Part shown: piece after piece, positions 25,640-36,755 of the stretch | Numbering within the stretch: the first letter of the stretch is position 1 | Layout of the letters: every line of letters starts with the position of its first letter | From: Antedon mediterranea | Lineage: Eukaryota; Echinodermata; Crinoidea; Comatulida; Antedonidae | Assembly (NCBI RefSeq): GCF_964355755.1 | Contig: NC_092673.1 | Coordinates: 20,529,001-20,589,000, forward strand | DNA: 60,000 bases | Reading direction: 5' to 3' | Position numbers and translations under genes: made by a program | The notes under the pieces: model-generated | Seen by the model: the letters and a program-made list of their open reading frames with translations, nothing else | What the model was told of the DNA's origin: nothing | The model's database searches: none

Positions 25640-25680
25640 CTATAGGCCTACAGGCCTAGGCCTACAGGCCTAGGCCTATT
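25640..25680. repeat. Cluster of TAGGCCTA palindromes
   Basis: TATAGGCCTACAGGCCTAGG continuing CCTACAGGCCTAGGCCTATT: at least four copies of the AGGCCT palindrome in 40 bp. A second cluster (AGGCCTAGGCCTAGGCCTAG) is at 46874-46896. Confidence 0.9.
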
Positions 25681-26922
25681 ACCAGGGATAATGATGCAAC
25701 ATCACAAGTTAATAGCATACATTGCCTGTTAAGTATTTGTATCAATATTAAAATAAAGAAAGAATTATGAAAATCTGACTTTTAGTTAGTTAGGCGCAGC
25801 ACCACTACCGTCGTGACGTCACCACCGCAGAACTCTATATGGTCCAAAACATAGCCGATAATCGTTTTTAGCCACGAACGAAGTAAATAAATTGCACCTT
25901 CAGTAGGCAATTATATGAACTTAAAAAATTACGGTTTTTAGGAATATATTTTGTATATCAACATTGTAAAATTTAATAAAACATGGTATTACATGTTTAT
26001 TAAATAAAAAAGAGTGGTTATTTAACCTCATTCAACTAATTTCAATACATCTTTCGCAGTCTGTTGATTCGCGTCACGTCAACCAATCAAAGGGCGAGAA
26101 TCCAAAATCGTTGACTCTCTTTTCTCAGACTTTTTTTGTTTGGGTCCAGCAGCTTGGACCTATCAATTAGTCGAGTTTACAAAAGATAGTGTACATATAA
26201 AGATACAAAGATGTGTAGTAGGAAGATGTCACACTTCGCTTAACAATTAGAGACGCGCTCTCACGACGAGAGGGATAGACGATAACGAAACATGGGGATA
26301 GCAATGGCAAAGCACAACGTAAACAGTTGTTTTCGACAATAATATTGTAACAAACTCACAAACAACATCAAACTTCTAATTTTAAATTGTCAATACATTT
26401 ATTTGAGGTGAGTTTCGGGGCGTGACACGACTGTAAATAATACAGATAGTATTTAAATATTAGTATTTTAGGCTAGGCCTAGGCGCTTTAGCCTAGATAG
26501 GCCTAGGATTGTTTGGTCGTGTGTTGATATAATTAAAACTACAGTAGGCCTACGTGTGTTTAAAATCCAAATAAATATAATATTTAATATTATAAAAAAT
26601 CATATAATTATTTACAAAACCATAACTGTTACACTTTCAATATGAATCAAATAATGAATGCTCACGCCTACCTATTATTCAATCTGATTCAAATGACAGG
26701 AATCTACTTAGATATTATGACTACAGATTTCCAATATATAGAGTGCATAGAGATTCATATAGTTAATATTGGCAAATAAATATTTTATAAAACTTTTTAA
26801 AACTTGAAATGAAACTACAGTATATAATTTAACTTACAGATAATATGCTTACAGTCATAATAATAGTTATAGGCCTAATGCTAATAGAAAATAAATAACG
26901 AAAATCGATTCGATGTACAATA

Positions 26923-27904
26923 TTAGTTTTGGCGTAATTTACTGTCACACATATAAACAAGTGTGAACAAATACGGATTGACTGACGAGTTTATAGGTAT
27001 GATGAATGTTGCTGACCAAACATATATATCTTCTGGAATATTCCACCAATCCAGCTCTGATCCAATTCCCATCACTATAATCGGAAACCAACAACAGAAG
27101 TCGGTAAACACTATAATCATTAGTTTCCATGCCATTTTGATTTCTTCTTCTCGTTTTTGCCGCCTGTTCACAGTGGCTCCTGATCGCTTAACAGAGAGGA
27201 AAATCGTGACATAACTCACAGCAATTACAACAAATCCGAGAGCGTTAAATGCAATAAATATGGCAGTGGCATACTCCCAACCCGCTAATCGGCTTCTTGT
27301 TAGAGGTAGTGCAAGACACACGCTCTGTTTCCCATAATAGTTCTCTCCGAAGTATGAATCCGGGCTCAGTCTGTTTGATATCACTGGACAAAAACTGAGA
27401 GTAAGCCAAGTTACCCAAGAAATGCCGATGATGATTCTACACGTTTTACGGTCCAGACGTTTAGAGCTGAATGGATTGACGATGTTTACAGCGCGGTCTA
27501 GGCTCAGTACCATCAGTGTGAAGACACTGCACTCGCCAGCAAGAGTAGAAACAGCACCAGCGAAACTACAAAGGAAGCTGTTTTTCCAATCTTGTGCAAC
27601 TTCCGAGTATCGTCCTCTGTAATAAGTGTCCGCGCTTGCAATGATCAGCAGATACACTGACATAAGCAGATCAGACACGGCGAGATTAGTGATTAGCATC
27701 GTTTGAACACTATGGTCATTTTTACGAAACATTCGCGATATAATAACAACTAGATTGCCAATGGCAGACGATAATCCTATGATAAACATTAATACTCGCA
27801 GAACTTGTCTTTTTAGTAAATCTTCACACGAAGAGAAAAGATCAATGGGCTCACAGACTTTAATTTTACCGACAATACAGCAGAGACGAAACAAATCTGA
27901 ATAC
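26923..27904 (-). CDS. LGR 7TM exon
   Basis: One exon codes for the hinge and all seven helices, as in vertebrate LGRs. The acceptor TTTGTTTACAG precedes GTATTCAGAT; the upstream exon ends AT, giving Met then YSDLFRLCC. Visible: IIGLSSAIGNLVVIISR (TM1), NLAVSDLLMSVYL (TM2, with the NLAxxD motif), the TM3 end LSLDRAVNIVNPF, TM4 ISWVTWLTLSFCPV, EEIKMAWKLMIIVFTDFCCWFP (TM6) and NSSVNPYLFTL (NPxxY-like, TM7). The tail ends KLRQN then TAA, an unusually short cytoplasmic tail. Confidence 0.93.
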
Positions 27905-30900
27905 CTGTAAACAAATTACATTAAGAATTTTTATCAAAATTATGTATTAGCCTAAAAATACAAAAGAAAAACTCTGGTACTTCGTTATGTCCTTTATTTT
28001 GAGCTTATTTCTTCTTGTATTGGTCACTTTGTGCCGACTTTAACAATCTGTTTATTTTAGTATTTTTTTGCGTTTAATTTATAGATCGATTTAGTGGATT
28101 TGTATTTGTTTTTAACTTCTTTCTTCTAAATCTAATATTGAGTTTCTTTTATTAGTGTCCTTCCAGATTTTAAATATTCTTTAAAAAAGCTGTGAAACAA
28201 CTGGAAAGTATTGATTTAGGCGGCGCTATTGGATTTCAGAGGAGGAGTGTGTACACAGTTGGCATTGAGATTGTTTTTTCGTATTACGCGACATAACATA
28301 ACATAAGAACAATAAACCATGACAAAGAAAGAATTAAATAAAATTGTTTTATCGTGTACCCATAGATAGTATAATAACAAATTAAAAGCTAAACACCTTT
28401 TTAATTACTTACATTTTAGTCATGTTTGTCAATATCTGAAACGTCTTTTCCTGGTAATTGTTTAAGTTGTTATCTGTTAGGTTTCTGCAAAATAATATTG
28501 AATTGTAACTTTTTTCTAGCTTTAATCAACAAGTTACTGTTATCTACGGTAGTAATTTTATGCATTTGGCAGCCATTTTAGTTTTGTTAAAGTCATGCTA
28601 AATTATATATGGTATGATGAGGGTGTTTTTAAAATATTTGTTTAATGTCATATTCACTCTAGGCTAGTCATTCAATTTTGTAGCCATGACATTTTTGCGG
28701 TCATATTGGAAGTAACATTCTTATTTTAGGAGATAGGCTACATTTGGAATGGGCATTTAATAGCCATTGTATATAGAAACCATTTAGAATTGTGACCGCC
28801 ATCTTATATTTGTAGAGAGAAATCAGGCTGTTCCCAAGCTTATTTCAAATAGTATGGTGTTAGGGATGACGAAATTGTAAATTTGTCCTGGTTTGAATTA
28901 TTCTAATTATTATACCAGGTTACAAGTAAGCTCTTTATACAATAAACATTTGGATACATTAACACCCGTCGCTGCTTCCAATGTTTTCTTTGCCCAAATT
29001 TTGATTCCAATTTCCATTAAAACAATCGACAGATATACAAAATGATTTAAAAGAAATGGCAAATTATTAAGAGTCGTTCAAGAAGATAGTTATATTATAC
29101 TTACAAGAATGAAAGTGAGGAAGCAAAAGTTGTAAATGCCTCTTGAGCTATTGTAGTTATATCGTTGTTTTGTAAATACCTATTTTAAGAATAAAGAAAT
29201 AAACTCAGAACCTCTCTTGTCTAAATCTCGTATGGATATCAGTATAAAGAAAAAATGGCGCGCTTTGTCGCCTAATGTACGTGTGGATATTGTAATCTGT
29301 AAAAATTTGATAAGTGAAACATTTGCAACGACCCGCTTTTAAATGCAACGTATATTTTTTGTGTAGTGCTCTATTACTCTCAATCTCTATTTTCTTCTCA
29401 GGTCTGTACCTCAACTACCCTAAACACGTACTTTGTTAGGTAAAATATAATTTTATCGGATCGGTACTTTGAACTCCCTAATACGCCATGTGCACACTCC
29501 TTCTTCTCGTCTACGAAGCATACTATGAGATTGGATTGTTGTCTCCGGTATAAACGTATAACTAATTTCAAAACTATCCAAACAAAAATACTTACAGAGT
29601 GTTCAATGATGTCAAACCAGCAAATATATTGGCTGGTAACACTCTTATTTTGTTATCGTTCAAATCTCTAAAAAACAATGCAATTTATTAGGACTACTTC
29701 TACAACATTAATAGTTGAATATGCATGCGTTACACATTTCATAATGATAAACAAACAGACATATATTTATAATACCACAGTAAAGGATGAAATTTCTTCC
29801 GATACCAGAAAGTAAAATGCTCTATAGAACGAGGTGCACAATGGTGTATTTTTTCTCTTTAGGGTTATGACGAAATAGGCCTAACGCACTTACTTTTTAT
29901 GAAAAAAAAATTTTCTAAAAACTATTTAGAAAAATGCATTTTGTAGCATTACTCACAGTGTTTTTAATGCCTTCAAACCATCAAACGCGTGAGCTTCTAT
30001 TAATAGTATTTGGTTACTTTGCAAATGCCTTCAAGTAATCAAAATTAATTATCTCACTATGGCTATTATAACCAAATGTACTCGGTAAATTACATAATGT
30101 GGAGAATGATGAATAAATAAATAGTACATACAATTCGAAACAAGTAAATTATTTATAGAATCTAGTCTCTCGTCCTGGGAGTTTAAAGTATAATTTTTCC
30201 AGTGAAAAAAACATCACTTACAGTGTTGACAATGCTTTCAAACCAATAAATGTGTATGCCACCAATATTCGTATTTGGTAATTGTCTAAAGACCTAAAAC
30301 AACAGAATTAATAATATTATTATTATGTAGGACATATTGCATAATCTTTAGGTGTGCAACTTTTATTCTCGTCGCTCTTTAACCACAAGACAATTTCAAT
30401 TTTTCTGAAAAGACATTGTGCTGTGTACCTGTCATATTATAATGTGCGCTAATGGTAATTAGAATAATAATAATCATCAAAAGTGTTTAAATATTTTCAT
30501 CATTGACATTAAAAAAAAATCTTTTTAAACTAAATCCAAAACATCTCGGGTCACATTCTATGGTCACCGTACAGATAGGCTACTACATCAGTACTTCTAT
30601 GAATGGATGACTAGTTGGTGACAAGAACGCTAGTTGGTCATACTCAGTACCGTTTTGATTTTATGATCTTTCGGGAAACCACCTCACAACAGAATGTTTA
30701 AAATACTTACAGCTCTTTTAAAGCTTCCATATTGAAGAATGCTTTGTATTCCAATGTTTGAATGTTGTTATTTTGCAATTTCCTTCGAAAAACAATAAGA
30801 GCAAGTTAATTTTTAAGTTTTTTAGGACTCACGTGACGCAACAAACAATCAATAAGAAACATAATTCATTCATTATAAATTCTCATAGAATAAAAATTAA

Positions 30901-33900
30901 GTTTTATTATTCTATTTTAAATCATGTATTAAACTGTTCGTGTTGTGATCCACTCTAATAGTGATTAGAAATGGTAAACAGCCAATAGGCAGACGACGAC
31001 AAATAAAGTAACCAAGTATGACATAAATGAATAGATTTATATTTAAAATCAAACATATTCTTGAATGGTATAGCTTGACTTTTAATTTAAAAAAAATATA
31101 TCAATAAAAACACAATTTTAATTAAAATAGGCTACTTACAACTTTGTCAATGCAGTCAACCCAGTAAAAGCGTTAGTTTCCAAATTAGTTATTTGGTTAT
31201 TGCGCAAATCCCTTAAAAAACAATAAAGAAATGAGCAGATTACACCTGACTGTATTCACTATTCATTTGATTGGAGACTAATAAAGATATTAAGTTTGCG
31301 GTACACCATGTATATTCGTTCTGAGAGAAACAGTTTTTTTCCAGAACTGATATACGTGGTGTACCGCAAACTCTATATCAACATTTCGCCATGCAAACCT
31401 TCAAACAATATAGACTAATAAAAGTTTTCTATAAGATGGCTGAACATGAGTACATGTTTCGATTATCTCAGTAATATACTTTGAACAATAACATTATTTC
31501 AAACTCGTCCCAAATAATGCTATAATATATTTATTATGTTTTGAAGAATGCACTATAATATAATTAAAAATATTTAAACATATTACAATGTTTCCAATGC
31601 TTTCGAGCCATTAAATGTATATGATTTCAACTCCTTTATTTGGAAACTATTCAAAGACCTGAAAATAACAGTAAACAGAAAATAAACATTATTGTTGTTA
31701 TAAATTCAAAATTTTATTAACATTCACCTTAACATCAAGGTATGGTTAACAATAACATTAACAAAACAAAAACAAACAAAAAACAAACAAAACAAATATA
31801 TAAAAGAAAAAGTAATAATAAAAGCATTCAATGTTGCATAAAGGTCGCTCAGTATCAGGTGGAGGCCTGAATAGTCGAGCGCCTTTCAAACGCCGAACAT
31901 ACATACTTCATCACTGGCTTGATGATATCGGGATCATTTGCACCCATAATAAATAAAAACTTATCATTTTGTGACATATTTTTTAAGTTTACATTAAAAT
32001 CTAGATCCGAGAATAATGCCGTTCTGATGTCATCATAAATGGGGCAATATAGCATGAAGTGGATCTCATCTTCAATATCGCCGCCTTTACAAAGAGTACA
32101 CAATCTATTGTTTACATCTGTTTTGGGGATTGTGTAGCGACCTCTCTCGATTTCGAGAGCATGCGCACTTACTCTTAGCTTGCTAAACTGACATCTTTTA
32201 TTTCTTTTATATAATAACGTATAATTCTCTATACAGAAGGAATTTTTATATGTACAAAAGGATCGTAATTTAGGTTGATGGTTTTGTATCATATTAAGCC
32301 ATTGGTTATCATATTAAGCCATTGGTTATCATATTAAGCCATTGGTTATCATATATATATTTTTAAACAGGCGCTATAGAGAGAGTTAGACCTATTTTAG
32401 AGAGTTAGGCGAATTTGTTCGCGCGAATTGAAAGGAACTTCAGCTTACACGCATGCGTATAGCCAAGCTATACTCTCATGAGCACTCATGCGAATAAAAA
32501 AAAATCAGACACGCGATGAAAATGAAAATCGCATTTTCATGTTTCGAATCTTTGGCTGTTGTATCAAATCCTCCAAACTAATGACAGAGATATGGTGTAT
32601 TAAAGTCGGCTTACTTAAAACAGCCATGCTTATTTCTAGATGACTCTCAATAGTCTGTTAGACTCTATCTAGTGACAGCTACAGAATAGGATGCTATACA
32701 AACTACTTCTGCTCACTTTTCTTTCTGTCTTCAATTCAATTCAATTAATTTATAATTCTTTCCAAAAATATAAGTTCTAATGCGCACATTAAACGCCAAA
32801 TTCTCCAGAACAACCTTTCCCAACCACAATTCCAATGAACTACTTTAAGCATAGGATCCATATGTCATTTAACAATTTTGAAACTACCATGAAATGATAT
32901 ATTTCACCTGGGATTATTTGTTTGTTATCAACATGAAAGGTACATTGTATTATAGTTTAAAAAACACGACTACAACTATTTTAGTTTACTATCAAAACAC
33001 TTACAAAGATTTCAGCGAGTTCAAACCATTAAAAGCATTGGCTGCAATTGTACTTATTTGGTTTCCGAACAAATCTCTTAAAAGTAATATAAATAAGAAA
33101 TTAAACACTTTTTCGCACTTGAATATGTTGATTTTCAATAATTTATATAATCTCAATATTGAAATATAAACGTATAAAGCCCTATTTACACTAGGGCGAT
33201 AACGATCGACGATAAATAGATAAACATACATTTTTCTTGCATAAAACAAACGCAATTTTCCTTCTAGAACTATAGGATATTAATTTATGCTGTATTTTAT
33301 AAAAATAATATTTTTAACAATCCAATCAAATGACGTCATAACGATCAATAAAAACGATAAAATCGTTGTATTGTCACGATATTACTGCTCTTACTAATCA
33401 TGACGTCATTTGATTGGATGTGTGGAAATATTCTTTTCATCAAAAGCAACATAGATGATAACTTTAAAAAATTCTTTTGTTTCGGGTATGAAAAATGCAT
33501 ATTCATCTTGTTATCGTCGATCGTTATCACCCTAGTGTAAATGGGCCTTTAGCCAGTAAAATCTGTTTCGCAAGGCAAAGAAATATTGAGGGCGCGCTGT
33601 TTAAAATATGACTGCAGTAAATTTGAACGAAGTGCAGGTACACGTGCAGTGCTTTTCCTGGGCCTAGCTTAGCATCGTATTGAGTTAGGACTCAAAATTG
33701 ACCTCGCATGTTAGTAAATTACTTTCAATAAATTATCTATGATTATATTATAACTTTAAATCATTCTTGGTTCAATGCAAAACGTTCCAAATAGATAATG
33801 CGTGTGTTGTAGCCTACTACAACTATTACTGACGATCTCGTCAACACGATTACGCTGTACGAATATGAAATGGGATAAGCTCAAAAACAGTGTGACGTAT

Positions 33901-36755
33901 CCGTTTTCGTAGCGTTTCGTAACCTTCTAATAATAACGCTAATCTACGTACAAAATAACATACTTACAGTGTCTTTAGTGAATTTAAACCATCAAATGCA
34001 TAGGTGTATAAAGTACTTATCTGATTAAAGTTCAAATTCCTTCAAAGTGAAAAAATGTCAAACAGGTCACATGAGCAGGCCTAAGTATTACAATCTTTCG
34101 TATTGTAATTATTATTTTTATACATTTTCATCTCAAAAAGTGAGTTTATATTAAATGGAAGTGACGAACAGGCGTCTGTGTTTTGATTTAGAATCACAAT
34201 AAATCGTTAAGAATGCTAATTTTCCTGCTGTGTATTACCAAAGATTTCTGATTTATTTTATATGAATTAGACCAATACAGATGAATTGAATTAATAATTG
34301 AATTAATTCCTAGCGTCTGTTTTTCCTCCAAATACTCTTAAAAACTGTATTAAAAAGTCACAATCGATAGTCTTTTTATCTGTATTAACTTTCTTCCAGC
34401 AGATGAAAATGTCCACGCTGTGTATTATGTATGTTATAGCTATTTCATCTGGAAATGTATCCCTTGTGTATTCGTGGAAATTGATTGATTGTTCAATAAT
34501 TTATATAACAATACGATAATTATTCATATGGTTTTTATTCAAGTTAAAATTTGAAAGTGTGCGTATACTTACAGATATTCCAATTCTGTCAAACCAGCAA
34601 ATGTATGGGAACTTAATACACTTAGTTGGTTTCTGCGCAAATACCTTCAGAGTTAAAACAATCACTTGTGTTAAGTTTGGACTTTGGAATAAGAATGTGT
34701 TATGGTCGTGGAAAAGGGGTAGTGGTATTATAGATGTCTATCTTATTCTATTGTTGCAACGAATTTTGCACGGTCTAAGAAACAATAACAAGTTAAGTTA
34801 TTGAATAATCTAACTAAATAATAAAAATTAGAATAAGTCAGTTTACTTTATTCGCAGAAAATATACACAATTGCTTAAAGTTGAGGTCATTATTTTGTAA
34901 CAGTTGAGGTCATTATTTGGCAAAAATTGAGGTCAATATTTTTTTTAAAACTGACGTCATTATTTGGTAACAATGAATTTAAACACTACTTACAATGACT
35001 TCAATGATGACAAACCATCAAATGAGTTGGCTGACAGTGTTTTAATTCGGTTACTGCTCAAATGTCTTCAAAGTAAAATAGTACATTATTTCGTTTTATT
35101 TCTTTTATGTAGGCCCCTATTGCTATAAATCTATTATTATTCTGTGTATTGTTCACAGTAATACACGAGTTTCTGTTTGATTTGATTAGTTTAGATCTTT
35201 TATTTGTACAACTAACTCCTTCTTTTCCCGTTGTCTAAGGTTGTTAAGCTACATTTATGTTGACTTTTGTCTCTATCTATCACTATCAAACTAGTCTGAC
35301 AAAAAGTGTGACGAGCCCAAATATGATACACATTTTTTGTCACATAAAGTTTGATACTAGGTATAGTTATATTGTAAAATAAGGTGAAGATTCTTAAAAT
35401 AATATAAAAAATGTGACGAAACTTACAGTTCTTTTAAATTATCCAAACCTCTAAATTCATTGGCGGCCAAATTACCTAGGTTAGGCCTACTGTAAAAATA
35501 CCTTACAGGTAGCAAAAAGAAGCAAGGTAAATTAAAGTTATGACAGTAAGACCGTTTAGGACTACAATATCACACTACTATGTAACTGTACTGTATCTAC
35601 TGGATTTTAAGCAAACATACATATTATTTGTTACTTTTGTGTATTTCGCTTTTCATTTTATGTGTTTCTTATCCTTTAATTTAGAGTATCGTGTACTTGT
35701 TTAAATGCTGAAAGAGGAAGTACCTATGAATGAATCATTCATTTGTAGTGTACTGTAGTAACTATCAGTTCAAGAAATTCCTTCTAAATAGTAATATTAT
35801 GTCTTTTTTTTTTCTAAAATGAGTTCAGGTCATACATATATTTCCCCACTCCCCCACCCACAGAAACCATGTCTATTATGCCTACATGGCATTTCATACA
35901 GCACGTTATTTTTATATTATATCAAAATTCATTATAATACTTACAGTTTTTTAATTGGATGATGCGTATTAAATTTAATTATTTCCGAAATTAAACAATT
36001 AAACCAACAACTGACAAACTCAACGTAATCACAGTACCAATTAGTCTGACATAACATGCCTACCGTAAATAAATAATTATATGTAAGTGAGTGATGGTTA
36101 ATTTTTAAAAATGATGGTAAAGGTCCAGGTTATACGTTCTTTGTTAACGGTTTCTAGTCTTGAGGGCCCCTTGATTGTCAGTTTATGCTGTTTAGGGTCA
36201 CCCTCACTAAATAAGGTTTGATAAAATAAATAAAAAAATTGTTTCTGGTACGGTGGTGGTACCTTACCACGCTGACTTTTTAAACTTAAAACGTTACTGT
36301 AGAACGTTCGAAATTTCAAGGCAAAGATCAAATGCCGTATTAAGAGAGTATGTACTATTATTTAAAGACAGAGTTCCTATGCAAAAGTAACATGCCATTT
36401 TTATTTTGATAATTACTAATAATATTATCCTAATTTATTTTGATTTTATTACCTGTCTTTATAGTGAAATAACGTTCTCCAGAATAATCGCCACTAGTAT
36501 CTTCATTTAAATCTAAAAGAAGTATATGAATTCATTTTCAGGAGTCTTTTCAGGAAACAACTGTAGTTACGTAGGAAAATAGGCTTGATTTCATCGAGTT
36601 TTAAAAGCAGACTTCTTTTATCAAACTTAAATGTGAAACTAAATAAACTAACAAAAAAAATAATTCAATTCCATCTCACCGTTTGTTGAACAACTGCATA
36701 ACGGTAAAACAACCGAAATGACAACAATTATAAAGATAGCCATCTTCTTCGGCAT
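26923..36755 (-). CDS. Leucine-rich-repeat GPCR, relaxin-receptor-like (type C LGR)
   Basis: Cell-surface receptor with an LRR ectodomain and a rhodopsin-type 7TM. Minus-strand exons in order: 36755-36680 (signal peptide), 36512-36453, 36045-35945 (LRR N-cap), then LRR exons 35501-35427, 35065-34994, 34644-34573, 34039-33968, 33076-33005, 31658-31587, 31211-31140, 30782-30711, 30293-30222, 30028-29957, 29667-29596, 29179-29105, 28484-28413, and 7TM exon 27904-26923. Every LRR exon begins with one base completing a Leu or Phe codon and ends with two, so all are phase compatible. The hinge NMTKMYSDLFRLCC and the 7TM sequence resemble RXFP1/2 and snail GRL101. The total is about 720 residues. 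The junction between exons 2 and 3 does not keep frame in my model, so an exon (perhaps an LDLa module) may be missing or one splice site misplaced. Confidence 0.88.
28413..35501 (-). CDS. LGR ectodomain: thirteen single-repeat LRR exons
   Basis: Eleven exons are exactly 72 nt (24 residues) and two (35427-35501, 29105-29179) are 75 nt. The repeat consensus is xLxxNQIxxLxxxAFxGLxxLxxL. Clear examples are DLRNNQITNLETNAF (31211-31140), DLNDNKIRVLPANIF (29667-29596) and YLRRNQLSVLSSHTF (34644-34573). Each has AG/GT-type sites; the donor of 31587-31658 is GTAATA and that of 29957-30028 is GTGAGT. Introns are 0.2 to 1.3 kb. The cluster is easy to miss because no exon forms a long open frame. Confidence 0.9.
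31288..31383. repeat. Inverted repeat (hairpin) in an LGR intron
   Basis: GTTTGCGGTACACCATGTAT and ATACGTGGTGTACCGCAAAC flank about 45 bp; no longer element is recognised. Confidence 0.75.
31855..32292 (-). mobile_element. LINE (non-LTR retrotransposon) C-terminal fragment
   Basis: An open frame of 145 residues in an LGR intron matches the C-terminal tail of a non-LTR reverse-transcriptase polyprotein: LRVSAHALEIERGRY, then a zinc-knuckle-like segment CTLCKGGDIEDEIHFMLYCP. The frame is open but lacks the RT and endonuclease parts, so it is a 5'-truncated copy. The 3' side of the element (below 31830) is A/T rich. A 20 bp tandem repeat lies immediately at its 5' end. Confidence 0.7.
32283..32352. 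repeat. Tandem repeat, 20 bp unit, about 3.5 copies
   Basis: The unit AAGCCATTGGTTATCATATT is repeated three times with almost no divergence, directly abutting the 5' end of the truncated LINE, and is followed by (AT)n. Confidence 0.85.
33177..33551. mobile_element. Inverted-repeat element with nested inner inverted repeat, in an LGR intron
   Basis: The ends AAGCCCTATTTACACTAGGG and CCCTAGTGTAAATGGGCCTT are inverted; the next blocks CGATAACGATCGACGATAA and TTATCGTCGATCGTTATC continue the pairing. Inside, TCCAATCAAATGACGTCATA and TGACGTCATTTGATTGGATG form a second pair. Confidence 0.88.
34874..34975. repeat. Short tandem repeat of TTGAGGTCATTATTTGGTAACA-like units
   Basis: Four diverged units of about 25-35 bp, with the shared core GAGGTCATTATTT or GACGTCATTATTT, adjacent to LGR exon 34994-35065. 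Confidence 0.75.
35269..35368. mobile_element. MITE, same family, decayed copy in an LGR intron
   Basis: TCTATCACTATCAAACTAGT, TGACAAAAAGTGTGACGAGC and TTGTCACATAAAGTTTGATA match the family, but both outermost ends have diverged. Confidence 0.7.
35945..36045 (-). CDS. LGR LRR N-terminal cap exon (tentative)
   Basis: The acceptor TTATGTCAG precedes a frame with four cysteines (WYC, SCW, NCL pattern) and then ISEIIKFNTHHPIKKL, ending in CT and a GTAAGT donor. This fits a cysteine-rich LRRNT cap followed by a weak first repeat. The cysteine spacing is only loosely canonical. The upstream phase does not match exon 36453-36512. Confidence 0.5.
36680..36755 (-). CDS. LGR signal-peptide exon
   Basis: ATG starts at 36755 on the minus strand and reads MPKKMAIFIIVVISVVLPLC, then SCSTN, followed by a GTGAGA donor in phase 1. 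This is a typical signal peptide: a basic n-region, a hydrophobic core and polar residues after the core. The next exon (36453-36512) starts with two bases that complete the codon and encodes an acidic linker (LNEDTSGDYSGERYF). Confidence 0.78.

Larger units (their letters stand above)
19650..26922. other. Intergenic between subunit 1 and the LGR gene
   Basis: Contains MITEs (20907, 22127, 23008, 24468), the CAT hairpin, TAGGCCTA clusters and a CG-containing stretch at 25220-25400. Open frames are short and lack recognisable domains. Both flanking genes end here (convergent 3' ends). Confidence 0.6.

Noticed and set aside
36046-36452. LDLa module expected for a relaxin-type receptor
   Set aside because: No frame with the six-cysteine and SDE pattern was seen between the LGR exons 36453 and 36045.
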